Counted from the stretch's first letter, positions 31,469 through 40,617 are shown. The stretch: DNA of 53,112 bases from Actinomycetota bacterium (GCA_016185305.1 JACPNV010000045.1:1-53112), one strand, 5' to 3'. Program-made: numbers and translations. Notes: generated by a model not told the origin, from the letters alone.

Positions 31469-31486
31469 CGGTCGGGCTCGCTCTGC

Positions 31487-32317
31487 TCAGCTCGGGACAT
31501 GCTCGACGGGCGCTGCCGCGACCTTCTCGAGTGTGGCCCGGATCACGGTCACAGCCTGGCCGCCGAGCACGACGCGATCGTCCTTCACCGACACCCGCAG
31601 GACGCCACCCCGCTTCGACGCCTGGTAGGCGAGCAGGTCGGCTTTGCCGAGCTTGTCGGCCCAGTACGGACCGAGCGCGCAATGGGCCGAGCCGGTCACC
31701 GGGTCTTCGTCGACGCCGACCGACGGGGCGAAGAACCGCGACACCATGTCGTACAGACCCTCGCCCACACTCGTCACCATGACGCCGCGCGTGCCGATGG
31801 CGGCCAGGTTGGTGAAGTTCGGTTGGAGCTCGCGAAGCAACTCCGCCGATGGAACCTCGATGAGGTAGTCGAGCCGGCTCTTGGAGACCGCGACCGCGTC
31901 GCTGAGTCCGAGGCTCGCCAGCAGCGCACCCGGTGGTGTGACCGGTTCGGGCGGCGTGGCCGGCAGATCGATCTGGATCCAGCCGTCGAGCGTCTGCTTC
32001 GCCAGCAGCTCGCCGCTTGCCGTGAAGAAGCGCATCACCTCGGCCTCGCCGGTGACGTCACCGCGCTCGACCAGATGGTGTGCGGCGGCCAGGGTGGCGT
32101 GCCCGCACAAGTCAACCTCGACCGCCGGTGTGAACCAGCGCAGGTCCCAGCCGCCGTGCACGGGCACGAGAAACGCGGTCTCGGCAAGGTTCATCTCGGA
32201 GGCGACCGACTGCATCCAGCCGTCGTCGCCGGGGACATCGAGCACGCACACGCCGGCGGGGTTGCCGCCGAATGGCTCGGCGGTGAACGCGTCGACTTGG
32301 ACGATCTCTACAGACAC
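31487..32317 (-). CDS. PhzF-family isomerase/epimerase-like protein
   Basis: The 276-residue protein has the duplicated diaminopimelate-epimerase-like fold of PhzF: VDAFTAEPFGGNPAGVCVLD at the start, NLAETAFLV with the catalytic Glu, FTPAVEVDLCGHATLAAAHH, and SVGVDEDPVTGSAHCALGPYW in the second half. PhzF isomerises a phenazine precursor, but most members occur without phenazine genes and have unknown substrates. No other phenazine genes are seen. The GTG start lies 15 bases after the citrate synthase stop with an AAAGGA site, so it is likely the second gene of that operon. Confidence 0.9.
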   Translation of the reverse strand: MSVEIVQVDAFTAEPFGGNPAGVCVLDVPGDDGWMQSVASEMNLAETAFLVPVHGGWDLRWFTPAVEVDLCGHATLAAAHHLVERGDVTGEAEVMRFFTASGELLAKQTLDGWIQIDLPATPPEPVTPPGALLASLGLSDAVAVSKSRLDYLIEVPSAELLRELQPNFTNLAAIGTRGVMVTSVGEGLYDMVSRFFAPSVGVDEDPVTGSAHCALGPYWADKLGKADLLAYQASKRGGVLRVSVKDDRVVLGGQAVTVIRATLEKVAAAPVEHVPS

Positions 32318-32332
32318 GAGGTGGTGGTCCTT

Positions 32333-33601
32333 TCAGCGCTGCCCGAGGGGGAGGTAGTCGCGCTGAGGGACACCGTCATAGAGCTGGCGCGGCCGGGCGA
32401 TGCGTGAGTCGCGAGCGAGCAGCTCGACCCAGTGCGCCAGCCATCCCGAGGTGCGGGGGATCGCGAACAGGACAGGGAACATGTCGATGGGGAAGTTCAT
32501 CGCTTGGTAGATGAGACCCGAGTAGAAGTCGACGTTCGGGTACAGCTTGCGGCTCAGGAAATACTCGTCGGCGAGTGCGACCTCTTCGAGCTTGAGCGCG
32601 ATGTCGAGCAACGGATTCTTGCCCGTGACCTCGAAGACCTCGTCGGCGGTGCGCTTGATGATCTTCGCCCGCGGGTCGTAGTTCTTGTAGACGCGGTGGC
32701 CGAAGCCTTGCAGGCGGGTCTCGCCCGCCTTGACCCGCCGGAGGTACTCGCCGACGTTGTCGATCGAGCCGATCTCGGTGAGCATGCGCACGACGGCTTC
32801 GTTGGCCCCGCCGTGCCGCGGCCCGTAGAGGGCGGCCGCCGCGGCGGCCGTCGACACGTATGGGTCGGCGAGGGAGCTGCCGACCACCCGCATCGCCGTG
32901 GTCGAGCAATTCTGCTCGTGGTCGGCATGCAGGATGAACAGCACGTCGAGGGCCCGGCTGAGCACGGGGTCAGGCTCGTACTTCGGTTCTGCAACCTTCC
33001 ACATCATCGAGAGGAAGTTCGATGCGAAGTCGAGGTTGTTGTCGGGGTAGACGAACGGCATGCCGACGCTGTGGCGGTGAGCGCCAGCGGCCATCGTCGG
33101 CATCTTGGCGATCAGTCGAACGATCTGCTTGTAGCGATCTTCGGGCTCGTTGATGTTCTTGGCGTCGTTGTAGAACGTCGAGAGAGCAGCGATCGTCGAG
33201 ACAAGAACGCCCATCGGGTGGGCGTCGTGGTGGAAGCCGTCCATGAACTTCTTGCGCACGTTCTCGTGCAGGAACGTGTGGTAGGTGATGTCGTGGACCC
33301 AGGTGTCGTACGCCTCCGGCGTCGGAAGCTCGCCGTTGATCAAGAGGTAGGCGACTTCGAGATAGGTCGACTGTTCGGCGAGCTGCTCGATGGGGTAGCC
33401 GCGGTAGCGAAGGATGCCCTTCTCGCCATCGAGCTCGGTGATCGCGCTGGCGCACGATGCCGTGTGCCCGAACGCGGGATCGTAGAACCAGATGTTGGGG
33501 AGCAGCTTGCCCCACTCGTCGGCGTCGATCCCGCCGTTGATGATGGGGACCTCGATCTGCTCGCCGCTGCGGTTATCGATGATCGTGATGCTCTCAGCCA
33601 C
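32333..33601 (-). CDS. gltA: Citrate synthase (type II hexameric)
   Basis: The 422-residue enzyme condenses acetyl-CoA and oxaloacetate to citrate. Catalytic regions are visible: LHADHEQNCSTTAMRVVGSS with the first active-site His, GPRHGGANEAV with the second, and NVDFYSGLIYQAMNFP with the catalytic Asp. An N-terminal beta-rich domain (DNRSGEQIEVPIINGGIDAD) marks the Gram-negative-like type II form. The start is GTG. A PhzF gene follows in the same direction. The 247-base gap upstream holds its promoter; no clear operator was found there. Confidence 0.95.
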   Translation of the reverse strand: MAESITIIDNRSGEQIEVPIINGGIDADEWGKLLPNIWFYDPAFGHTASCASAITELDGEKGILRYRGYPIEQLAEQSTYLEVAYLLINGELPTPEAYDTWVHDITYHTFLHENVRKKFMDGFHHDAHPMGVLVSTIAALSTFYNDAKNINEPEDRYKQIVRLIAKMPTMAAGAHRHSVGMPFVYPDNNLDFASNFLSMMWKVAEPKYEPDPVLSRALDVLFILHADHEQNCSTTAMRVVGSSLADPYVSTAAAAAALYGPRHGGANEAVVRMLTEIGSIDNVGEYLRRVKAGETRLQGFGHRVYKNYDPRAKIIKRTADEVFEVTGKNPLLDIALKLEEVALADEYFLSRKLYPNVDFYSGLIYQAMNFPIDMFPVLFAIPRTSGWLAHWVELLARDSRIARPRQLYDGVPQRDYLPLGQR

Positions 33602-33848
33602 GCCTAGCTCCGGTTGGTAGCCCCGAACGGAATGCGAACGAAGTGGGCCGCTCGGCCAGCAGTGCCCGCGGCTGCCCAAGTCGGTCGGTCGAGACCCCAT
33701 TGTCCCCGAATTCCCACCCTACTGGTGCCGAAGGACTCAGCCGAAATGGGAGGGGCCCGATGGCGCGGGCTGGCACGGCGTCTGAAACCACTCGCCGAGA
33801 TTCGTCCGCGCGGGCTGCCCGATCGCACGTGTGCGGCGCTCCTGCGAG

Positions 33849-35222
33849 TCAGAGCGGCGTGTTGTCGTGCGCTCGGGGGGCTAGCCGCTCGCGCTTGGAA
33901 GACAGGCTCGCGATGGCGGCGCACAAGGCTGCTCGGGTGCCTGCCGGTTCGATGATGGCGTCGACCAGGCCCCGTTCGGCGGCAACGTACGGGTTCAAGA
34001 AGCGGTCCTCGTACTGGCGCTCCAGCGCGGGCCGGTCGGCGCGATCGGATCGGCGGTGGAGGATCTCGACGGCGCCTCTCGCCCCCATGACTGCTATCTC
34101 GGCGCTTGGCCAAGCGAGCGACAGATCAGAGCCCATGCGTTTGGAGTCCATCACGATGTACGCGCCGCCGTAGCTCTTGCGCAACGTGAGGCCCACTCGG
34201 GGAACAGACGCTCGGGCATATGCGTAGGCCAGCTGCGCGCCCTTCCGGATCATCCCGCGCCACTCGAGGTCTTTGCCCGGATAGAACCCCGGCGTGTCGA
34301 CGAAGGTGACGAGCGGGAGGTTGAAGGCATCGCAGAACGCCACGAAACGAGCGCCCTTCTGCGACGCGGGGATGTCGAGGGTGCCGGCGATGGTCATCGG
34401 CTGGTTCGCGACGACGCCTACCGGCCGGCCCCCGAAGGAGGCGAAGCCTGTCACGAGGTTGGCCGCCCACTGCGCTCGCAGCTCGAGGAACAGGCCGTCG
34501 TCGGCGAGGCTCTCGATCAGCCGGCGCACGTCGTAGCTGCCGGTTCCGGCGTCGGGTATGAGCTGAGCCGCTTCGGGAGTGGCGCGCTCAGCGGGATCAT
34601 CGGTGTCTTGAAGTGGTGGTTCGTTGTCGTTGTTGTCGGGCAGGTACGCCAGCAGATCGATGATTGCCTCGCGTCCCGCTTCCTCGTCGGGCACCACCAT
34701 GCTCGCCACGCCCGACTGGCGAGCGTGGGTGCCCGCTCCGCCAAGCTCAGAGGTAGCGATCGGCACGCCGGTGAACGCACGGACCATGCGCGGGCCACTC
34801 AGGAAGGCGTAGGCGTCTGCGGTCATCACCACGTGGTCGGCCAAGCCGAGCAGCAACGCGGGGCCCGAGACCGCCGGCCCAGTCACGACGAGCAACACGG
34901 GTACGACGCCCGAACACTGCACCAGCCGGCGAGCGGCGGTCCCCCAGCCGTGCAGGGCCGCGACGCCCTCGTTCACGTCCGCGCCACTCGAGGCGAGGAA
35001 GGCGACGAGCGGCCGACGCTCGTCGAGGGCGACCTGCGCGGCGACGGCCAGCGTCTCGCCATCGGTGGGGGCGAGTGCGCCCCGGCGGTTGGTCTGATCG
35101 GCGCGGACCACCACGGCTCGACGCTCGCCGATCTCGGTCACCGCCGCGGAGATCGTCCCGCGGACTCCGGCGCGGATGGCGAGCGACGACGCGGGGAACA
35201 GGGATGCGCCGGGTTGGGGCAT
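33849..35222 (-). CDS. Acyl-CoA carboxylase carboxyltransferase (beta) subunit
   Basis: The 457-residue protein carries the two crotonase-like halves of carboxyltransferases: an N-terminal half with RPLVAFLASSGADVNEGVAA and LLGLADHVVMTADAYAFLSG, and a C-terminal half with VGVVANQPMTIAGTLDIPAS, FVDTPGFYPGKDLEWRGMIR and LRKSYGGAYIVMDSKRMGSD. It is somewhat shorter than the usual AccD/PccB (about 520). It transfers carboxyl from biotin to an acyl-CoA. No biotin-carrying alpha subunit is in view. Substrate (acetyl-, propionyl- or another acyl-CoA) cannot be told from the sequence alone. Confidence 0.88.
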   Translation of the reverse strand: MPQPGASLFPASSLAIRAGVRGTISAAVTEIGERRAVVVRADQTNRRGALAPTDGETLAVAAQVALDERRPLVAFLASSGADVNEGVAALHGWGTAARRLVQCSGVVPVLLVVTGPAVSGPALLLGLADHVVMTADAYAFLSGPRMVRAFTGVPIATSELGGAGTHARQSGVASMVVPDEEAGREAIIDLLAYLPDNNDNEPPLQDTDDPAERATPEAAQLIPDAGTGSYDVRRLIESLADDGLFLELRAQWAANLVTGFASFGGRPVGVVANQPMTIAGTLDIPASQKGARFVAFCDAFNLPLVTFVDTPGFYPGKDLEWRGMIRKGAQLAYAYARASVPRVGLTLRKSYGGAYIVMDSKRMGSDLSLAWPSAEIAVMGARGAVEILHRRSDRADRPALERQYEDRFLNPYVAAERGLVDAIIEPAGTRAALCAAIASLSSKRERLAPRAHDNTPL

Positions 35223-35255
35223 CAGGCGCCTCCGACCCACGCCGTCGGCAGCGGG

Positions 35256-36254
35256 CTATTCGGGTGACTCGGGTTGGTTGAGCTGACCGGTCGCGTCCTT
35301 ACGAGCTGTCACCGTAGCGGGGAGCGTGGCAGCGGGGTGCACGCCGGATTGTTGCGACGCATGCACGGCCACGATCTGGAACACGACGTCGCGCAGCGCG
35401 CGAGCCGGGGCCGACAGCAATGCCTTGCGGCGTCGGGCGATGCCCACCGACCGGCCGACGACGCCGTCGACCGGGATGCGCTTCCAGTCGCCACCGATGA
35501 AGCCCGGCGCCGCGCTCGCAGGCAGCAAGGCGGCCCCGAACCCTTGGAACGCCAGCGAGGCGAGCAAGCGCATGCCATCCACCTCGGCCTGAGCGGTCAG
35601 GGTGACCCCCTCGTCAGCGGCCTGCTCCTCGAGCTGATCGCGGAAGTTGGTGCCGCGCGGCTCGAGCAGGATCGGTTCGCCGTCGAGGTCGGCGAGTGTC
35701 AGCCGGTCACGACCGAACAGCGGGTGGCCAGCGGGCGCGACCAGGACGCGGTCCTCTTCGAACAGCTCGTCGGTCTCGATGTCGGGCTCATCGATCGGCA
35801 AGTTCACGACTGCGAGGTCGAGGCGGCCACTCTCGAGCTGCGGGAGCAGCGAGGTCGTGGTGGCGTCGACGACGACCATCTGGACCTTCGGGTGTTGCCG
35901 TCCCATCTCCTCGACCAGCCGGGGGACGAGCCAACGGGCAGTTGTGCCGATCACGCCAAGCCGGACATCGCCGGTCACCTCAGCGTTGAGCGAGGCGACA
36001 TCAGCAGCAAGCGCATCGAGCTCGGCCTGGATCCGCCGGGCCCGGGCCACGACGACCATACCTTCTTCGGTCAGCGCACCGCTGCTGCGGTCGACGAGCA
36101 TGGCGGCCAGCTCGCGCTCGAGGCGCGCCACGTGGGTCGAGATGTTGGATTGCACGGTGTGGAGCGATCGCGCCGCGGCCGAGAAGCTGCCGTGGTCAGC
36201 GACGGCCACCAGAGCGTTGAGCTGGCGGAGATCCATCTCCCGAGAGGATGGCAT
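35256..36254 (-). CDS. LysR-family transcriptional regulator
   Basis: The 332-residue protein has the N-terminal LysR HTH (MDLRQLNALVAVADHGSFSA then ARSLHTVQSNISTHVARLER) and a periplasmic-binding-like effector domain (DVRLGVIGTTARWLVPRLVE, ESGRLDLAVVNLPIDEPDIE, GMRLLASLAFQGFGAALLPA). It has a disordered C-terminal tail. The first ATG is given; the second (MDLRQL), six codons on, has GGGAG directly before it. LysR proteins usually regulate a divergent gene. Here the divergent features are a 6C-type RNA and a HAD-acyltransferase gene. The carboxyltransferase gene follows downstream in the same direction, with 33 bases between. Confidence 0.9.
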   Translation of the reverse strand: MPSSREMDLRQLNALVAVADHGSFSAAARSLHTVQSNISTHVARLERELAAMLVDRSSGALTEEGMVVVARARRIQAELDALAADVASLNAEVTGDVRLGVIGTTARWLVPRLVEEMGRQHPKVQMVVVDATTTSLLPQLESGRLDLAVVNLPIDEPDIETDELFEEDRVLVAPAGHPLFGRDRLTLADLDGEPILLEPRGTNFRDQLEEQAADEGVTLTAQAEVDGMRLLASLAFQGFGAALLPASAAPGFIGGDWKRIPVDGVVGRSVGIARRRKALLSAPARALRDVVFQIVAVHASQQSGVHPAATLPATVTARKDATGQLNQPESPE

Positions 36255-36317
36255 ATATCGGAAAGAACTGTTGGACAGATCGGTGATCGGGGCTCATGCT
36301 CCACCCACAACACATCG

Positions 36318-36445
36318 TCGAGGATGCGTTCGTTCCCCCCAACGAACCCCTCGGTCAGTTCGGACGGGCCATTCGTCCCCCCAGCGTGGCCCGCACCCCG
36401 AACGAGGAGCCGGTCGTTCCCCCGACGACCGGCTCCACTCTTTTT
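36318..36445 (+). ncRNA. 6C-type actinobacterial small RNA
   Basis: Three consecutive hairpins carry C-rich loops. The first is GTTCGTT-CCCCCC-AACGAAC at 36329-36348. The second has GGGCCA/TGGCCC arms and the loop segment TTCGTCCCCCCAGCG. The third is a perfect 12-base stem with loop TCCCCCG followed by a T-tract. Two loops with six cytosines are the hallmark of the 6C RNA class (the mycobacterial B11 sRNA). The C-rich loops pair with G-rich ribosome-binding regions of target mRNAs. A candidate promoter lies just upstream (TTGGAC at 36271, 17 bases, TCATGC). In M. tuberculosis B11 lies beside a HAD-IB gene, as here. The exact 5-prime end is not known. Confidence 0.85.
36406..36445 (+). terminator. 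Rho-independent terminator of the 6C RNA
   Basis: A perfect 12-base stem (GGAGCCGGTCGT / ACGACCGGCTCC) with a seven-base loop is followed by ACTCTTTTT. This is the clearest intrinsic terminator in the window. It stands only 22 bases before the HAD-acyltransferase start codon, so that gene either has its own promoter within the element or depends on readthrough. Confidence 0.9.
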
Positions 36446-36467
36446 CGCCTCGCGGTACGGTTCCCCC

Positions 36468-37895
36468 ATGGCTGCTGCCGCGTTCTTCGATCTCGATCGC
36501 ACCCTCCTCGCCGGAGCGTCGGGGCCTGCCATCACCGCCGCGCTGAAGGCGGTAGGGCTGTTGCAGGACCGCCACATCCCCGGCGAAGACCTCGTCTTCA
36601 AGGTGTTCAACGCCGTCGGCGAGAACCGGCCGTCGATGATGCTCACCCGGCAGGCGGCGAGGCTGGCAGCAGGGTGGAACACCAGCATCGCCGAACGAGC
36701 AGGCGAAGCTGCGGCCAACACGCTCGCCGGTCAGGTGCAGCCCTATGCGCGGGTCTTGTTCGACGAGCACCACCGCGAGGGGCGCAAGGTCGTCGTCGCC
36801 ACCACCACGCCAGACCATCTCGTGCGCCCGCTCGCGGAGGCACTGGGCGCCGACGATGTGGTCGCCACCATCTATGAGCGTCGAGACGGGCGCTTCACCG
36901 GCAACATCGACGGCGAGTTCGTGTGGGGCAAGGGCAAGTACCGCGCCGTCAAGGAGTGGGCGGCCAAGCACGACATCGACCTGAGCGAGTCGTACGCGTA
37001 CTCCGACAGCTACTACGACGTTCCGTTGCTCAATGCGGTAGGTCATCCGGTCGTCGTCAACCCCGACCCACGGATGCGCGTCCAGGCCATCGTCCGCCGC
37101 TGGCCGACGATCTCTCTCGACGCGCCCCCCGGTGTCCCGAAGCTGTTCGGGCTCGAGCCCCAGCAGGTGATCATGCCGATCAGCCGGCCCGAGCTGGTGC
37201 CGTACGCCGACATCGGCATCGACGGCACCGACAACATCCCGCTTTCGGGTCCGGCCATCCTGGTCGGCAACCATCGCAGCTACTTCGATCCGTTGGCGAT
37301 CGGGTACGCCGTCGCCAAGCGAGGCCGGCCGGTACGGTTCCTCGGGAAGAAGGAGGTCTTCGACGCGCCGATCATCGGCGACCTCGCCCGGGCGATGGGC
37401 GGCATCCGCGTCGAGCGGGGGAGTGGCAGCGACGAACCGCTGAAGGAAGCCGCGGCAGCGCTCGAGGCCGGAGAGGTCGTGGTGATCATGCCGCAAGGCA
37501 CCATCCCGCGCGGCCGAGCGTTCTTCGATCCGAAGTTGAAGGGTCGCTGGGGCGCGGCCCGCCTCGCGGCGATGACGCGGGCGCCGGTCATCCCGATGGG
37601 CGTGTGGGGCACCGAGAAGGTCTGGCCCCGCAATGCCAAGGTCCCGCTGGTGTGGAACGTGCTCGATCGCCCGACGGTGTCGATCAGCATCGGCACCGCC
37701 GTCGATCTCAGCTACGACGATCCCGACGAAGACACCGAGCGCATCATGGATGCGATCGTCGACCAGCTCCCGCCGGAAGCGAAAGAGTGGCACGAGCCCA
37801 CCGCCGCAGAGCTGGCCCGCACGTTGCCCAGCACCTACGAGGGTGACCCCGCCGACCTCGACCACGAAGAAGACCGCCGCCCCGGCACCGACTGA
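36468..37895 (+). CDS. HAD-IB phosphatase fused to PlsC-type acyltransferase
   Basis: The 475-residue protein joins two enzymes of phospholipid synthesis or turnover. Residues 1-215 are a HAD-IB phosphatase with FFDLDRTLL (D8, D10), a VVATTTPDHLVRPLAEALGA motif and SYAYSDSYYDVPLLNAVGHP with the C-terminal acidic motif. Residues about 235-440 are a 1-acylglycerol-3-phosphate acyltransferase with HX4D (H269, D274: NHRSYFDP) and the PQGTIPRGRAFFDPKLKG block. The fusion suggests coupling of phosphate removal and acyl transfer on lysophosphatidate-like lipids; related fusions occur in mycobacteria. The ATG is chosen because it opens the HAD motif. The 6C RNA terminator sits just upstream. Confidence 0.92.
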   Translation: MAAAAFFDLDRTLLAGASGPAITAALKAVGLLQDRHIPGEDLVFKVFNAVGENRPSMMLTRQAARLAAGWNTSIAERAGEAAANTLAGQVQPYARVLFDEHHREGRKVVVATTTPDHLVRPLAEALGADDVVATIYERRDGRFTGNIDGEFVWGKGKYRAVKEWAAKHDIDLSESYAYSDSYYDVPLLNAVGHPVVVNPDPRMRVQAIVRRWPTISLDAPPGVPKLFGLEPQQVIMPISRPELVPYADIGIDGTDNIPLSGPAILVGNHRSYFDPLAIGYAVAKRGRPVRFLGKKEVFDAPIIGDLARAMGGIRVERGSGSDEPLKEAAAALEAGEVVVIMPQGTIPRGRAFFDPKLKGRWGAARLAAMTRAPVIPMGVWGTEKVWPRNAKVPLVWNVLDRPTVSISIGTAVDLSYDDPDEDTERIMDAIVDQLPPEAKEWHEPTAAELARTLPSTYEGDPADLDHEEDRRPGTD

Positions 37896-37910
37896 GGTGT
37901 GCCGTCGAAG

Positions 37911-38174
37911 CTACGGGCGCTCGGCGTGGATCTGGGCGAGGATCTCCTTGCACGTCGGGCAGAGGGGGAAGCGCTCGGGGTCGCGCGTCGGCACCCAGAC
38001 CTTGCCGCACAGCGCGCGCACCGCCTCTCCCATCACGTAGCCCTTCATCTGGTCCGCCTTGTTGATGATGTGGGCGAACAGATCGTGGTCGCCGTCGTCG
38101 GTGATGGGAACAGGCTCTTCGATAATGGTTGGCGCGGGTGCGACCGTCGGAGCGGGGGCGGGCGTGTCGCTCAC
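37911..38174 (-). CDS. DUF3039 family small zinc-ribbon-like protein
   Basis: The 87-residue product has a Pro/Ala-rich N-terminus and a conserved C-terminal core: HDLFAHIINKADQMKGYVMG, then ALCGKVWVPTRDPERFPLCP and TCKEIL. Three cysteines (one plus a CPTC pair) and a histidine could bind zinc. DUF3039 proteins are nearly restricted to actinobacteria and have no known function. The GTG start is set by the beginning of the conserved length. It converges on the HAD-acyltransferase gene and is followed upstream by a pair of palindromic repeats. Confidence 0.88.
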   Translation of the reverse strand: MSDTPAPAPTVAPAPTIIEEPVPITDDGDHDLFAHIINKADQMKGYVMGEAVRALCGKVWVPTRDPERFPLCPTCKEILAQIHAERP

Positions 38175-38212
38175 ACCGTTGAGGCTAGCTTGCTGATCTT
38201 CCCCCACCCCCC

Positions 38213-38325
38213 GAACTGGGCCGCCGTGCGCGCTGGTTTCGCCGCGGCTCACGGCCGAGTTGTTGAGCGTCGCCGGACTGGGCCGTCGTGCGGGTTGGAT
38301 CTGGCGCGGCTGACGGCCCAGTTGC
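38213..38325. repeat. GGGCCG palindromic repeat, locus C (two tandem copies)
   Basis: Two copies lie head to tail. The first runs from GAACTGGGCCGCCGTGCGCG to CACGGCCGAGTTG (38213-38262), the second from GGACTGGGCCGTCGTGCGGG to GACGGCCCAGTTGCCGG (38275-38325). Each has complementary ends (ACTGGGCCG / CGGCCCAGT in the second, perfect over nine bases). They fill the gap between the DUF3039 gene and aconitase. Confidence 0.72.
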
Positions 38326-38338
38326 CGGTCGGGTCCAG

Positions 38339-40615
38339 CTACCCGCGGTTCTTCTGGCGGATGATGTTCAGGGCGCCGCCGGCCTTGAACCACTCGATCT
38401 GCTCGCCCGAGAGCGTGTGGAGCGCCTCGAACTCGACCACGCGTCCGTCGGGCTTGTGGATGCGGCACCGTACTGGGGCATCGGGCGCGAGGTCGGCGAG
38501 GCCGAGCACCGAGACGCGATCGTCCTCATCGATCAGGTCGTACGTGACTGGATCGGCGAAGGTCATCGGGAGCACACCCTGCTTCTTGAGGTTGGTCTCG
38601 TGGATGCGGGCGAAGCTGCGACAGATGACGACCTTGGCGCCGCGGTAGCGCGGCTCCATGGCGGCATGCTCGCGGGACGAGCCCTCGCCGTAGTTCTCGT
38701 CGCCGATCGCGACCCACGGCTGACCCGCCTCCATCAGGTGCTTGGCGATCTCGGGGTACGGCTTGGTCTGGGCGTCGAGCGGGTCCTTGCCCTCGCCGGC
38801 GGCACCGGTGAACGCGTTGACGGCACCGAGGAAGAGGTTGCCGGAGATGTTCTCGAGGTGGCCGCGGTACCGCAGCCACGGCCCGGCGGCCGAGATGTGA
38901 TCGGTCGTGCACTTGCCCGCCGCCTTCATGAGGACGGGCAACTCGACGAAGTTGTTGCCGTCCCACGCGGCGAACGGTTCGAGCAACTGAAGGCGCTCGC
39001 TGTCGGGGCTCACGATGACCTCGACACCGGACCCGTCGGCAGGCGGGGGGAGGAAGCCGGACTCGCCGCTCTCGAAGCCGTCCGAAGGAAGCTCTTGGCC
39101 TGCACCCACCGTGAGCCGCACCTCGTCACCCTGGTCGTTGGTGAGCGCGTCGCTGCGCGGGTCGAAGTCGACGCGGCCGGCGAGGGCGAGGGCGATCACC
39201 GTCTCCGGTGAGGTCACGAACGACAGGGTGGATGCGAGACCGTCGTTGCGCTTCGGGAAGTTGCGGTTGTAGGAGTTCACGATGACGTTGACGTCGCCCT
39301 CCTTCACGTCGCTGCGTGCCCATTGGCCGATGCACGGGCCGCACGCGTTGGCGAGGACGGTCGCACCGATGGCTTCGAGGTCAGCCAACAGGCCATCGCG
39401 CTCGATCGTTGCCCGCACGCGCTCGGAGCCGGGCGTGACGAGGAGCTGCGTCCGGGCCCGCAAGCCCTTGGCGGCTGCGTCACGCGCGATAGATGCCGCC
39501 CGGGTGATGTCTTCATAGGAGGAGTTCGTGCACGAACCGACGAGCGCCGCGCTGATCTCCTGGGGCCAGCCCTCGGCGGCGGCCTCGGCACCGAGCTGGC
39601 TCACCGGGCGAGCGCGGTCAGGGGTGTGGGGTCCGTTGATCAGGGGTTCCAGCGTGGACAGGTCGATCTCGACCAGCTCGTCGAAGTACGGCGCTGGGTC
39701 GGCGTACACCTGGGGATCGGCACGAAGGTCGCCGGCCTCGGCGTCGGCGGCGTCCGCGATGGCCTCGCGCCCGGTCGACTTCAGGTATCGGGCCATGGCG
39801 GGGTCGTAGGCGAACAGCGACGTGGTGGCGCCGATCTCGGCGCCCATGTTGCAGATGGTGGCCTTGCCCGTGGCCGACAACGACTCTGCCCCCGAGCCGA
39901 AGTACTCGACGATGGCGCCGGTGCCGCCCTTCACGGTGAGGATCTCGGCCACCTTCAAGATGATGTCCTTCGGCGCTGACCAGCCGTCGAGCTCGCCGGT
40001 GAGGTGCACGCCGATGAGCTTGGGCCAGCGCACGTTGAACGGGAAGCCCGTCATCACGTCGACGGCGTCGGCGCCCCCGACGCCGATCGCCACCATGCCG
40101 AGGCCGCCGGCGTTGGGCGTGTGGCTGTCGGTGCCGATCATCATCCCGCCAGGGAAGGCGTACTGCTCGAGCACGACCTGATGGATGATGCCGCTGCCCG
40201 GCCTCCAGAACCCGATGCCGTATCTGGCCGACACCGACTGCAGGAAGTCGTACACCTCTTCGTTGTTCTCGAGCGCCGCGAGGAGATCGACCTTGCCGTC
40301 ATCCCGGGCCAAGATGAGGTGATCGCAGTGCACGGTGGACGGCACCGCGACTTGGGGCAGGCCGGCGGTCATGAACTGCAGCAGCGCCATCTGCGCGGTC
40401 GCGTCCTGCATGGCCACCCGATCGGGGTCGAGGTCGGCGTAGGAGCGGCCGCGCTCGAGCTCTTGGGAGTTCGGGTCGCGCAGGTGGTTGATCAGCACCT
40501 TCTCCGCGAACGTCAGTGCCCGATCGAGGCGTTCTCGCCCGATGTCGCACCGCTCGCCGAGGCGACCGTAGACCTGGTGGACGAGCTCCATGGGCGTGTT
40601 GGCGGCGACAGACAT
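38339..40615 (-). CDS. acn: Aconitate hydratase, mitochondrial-type
   Basis: The 758-residue enzyme interconverts citrate and isocitrate. The iron-sulfur ligands are visible as ALVGSCTNSSYEDITRAA and ANACGPCIGQWARSDVKEGD. Other marks are GTDSHTPNAGGLGMVAIGVG, SYNRNFPKRNDG, and GDENYGEGSSREHAAMEPRY with the catalytic Ser region. Length and motifs fit the mitochondrial-type aconitase (about 750 residues), not the longer AcnA. The ATG has a GGAGG site at good spacing inside a small hairpin. It is divergent from a GntR regulator across a repeat array that may control both. Citrate synthase is 5 kb away on the same strand. Confidence 0.94.
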   Translation of the reverse strand: MSVAANTPMELVHQVYGRLGERCDIGRERLDRALTFAEKVLINHLRDPNSQELERGRSYADLDPDRVAMQDATAQMALLQFMTAGLPQVAVPSTVHCDHLILARDDGKVDLLAALENNEEVYDFLQSVSARYGIGFWRPGSGIIHQVVLEQYAFPGGMMIGTDSHTPNAGGLGMVAIGVGGADAVDVMTGFPFNVRWPKLIGVHLTGELDGWSAPKDIILKVAEILTVKGGTGAIVEYFGSGAESLSATGKATICNMGAEIGATTSLFAYDPAMARYLKSTGREAIADAADAEAGDLRADPQVYADPAPYFDELVEIDLSTLEPLINGPHTPDRARPVSQLGAEAAAEGWPQEISAALVGSCTNSSYEDITRAASIARDAAAKGLRARTQLLVTPGSERVRATIERDGLLADLEAIGATVLANACGPCIGQWARSDVKEGDVNVIVNSYNRNFPKRNDGLASTLSFVTSPETVIALALAGRVDFDPRSDALTNDQGDEVRLTVGAGQELPSDGFESGESGFLPPPADGSGVEVIVSPDSERLQLLEPFAAWDGNNFVELPVLMKAAGKCTTDHISAAGPWLRYRGHLENISGNLFLGAVNAFTGAAGEGKDPLDAQTKPYPEIAKHLMEAGQPWVAIGDENYGEGSSREHAAMEPRYRGAKVVICRSFARIHETNLKKQGVLPMTFADPVTYDLIDEDDRVSVLGLADLAPDAPVRCRIHKPDGRVVEFEALHTLSGEQIEWFKAGGALNIIRQKNRG

Positions 40616-40617
40616 GA

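Noticed and set aside
31487..32317. Phenazine biosynthesis cluster suggested by the PhzF protein
   Set aside because: No other phz genes are nearby, and PhzF homologues are common in genomes that make no phenazine.
33602..33848. Possible small gene or RNA upstream of citrate synthase
   Set aside because: No frame with a ribosome site and no stable hairpin with a T-tract was found; it probably holds only the promoter.
35274..36467. Upstream extension of the HAD-acyltransferase frame by about 400 codons
   Set aside because: The extension runs antisense through the LysR gene and across the 6C RNA terminator; the HAD motif begins right at the ATG at 36468.
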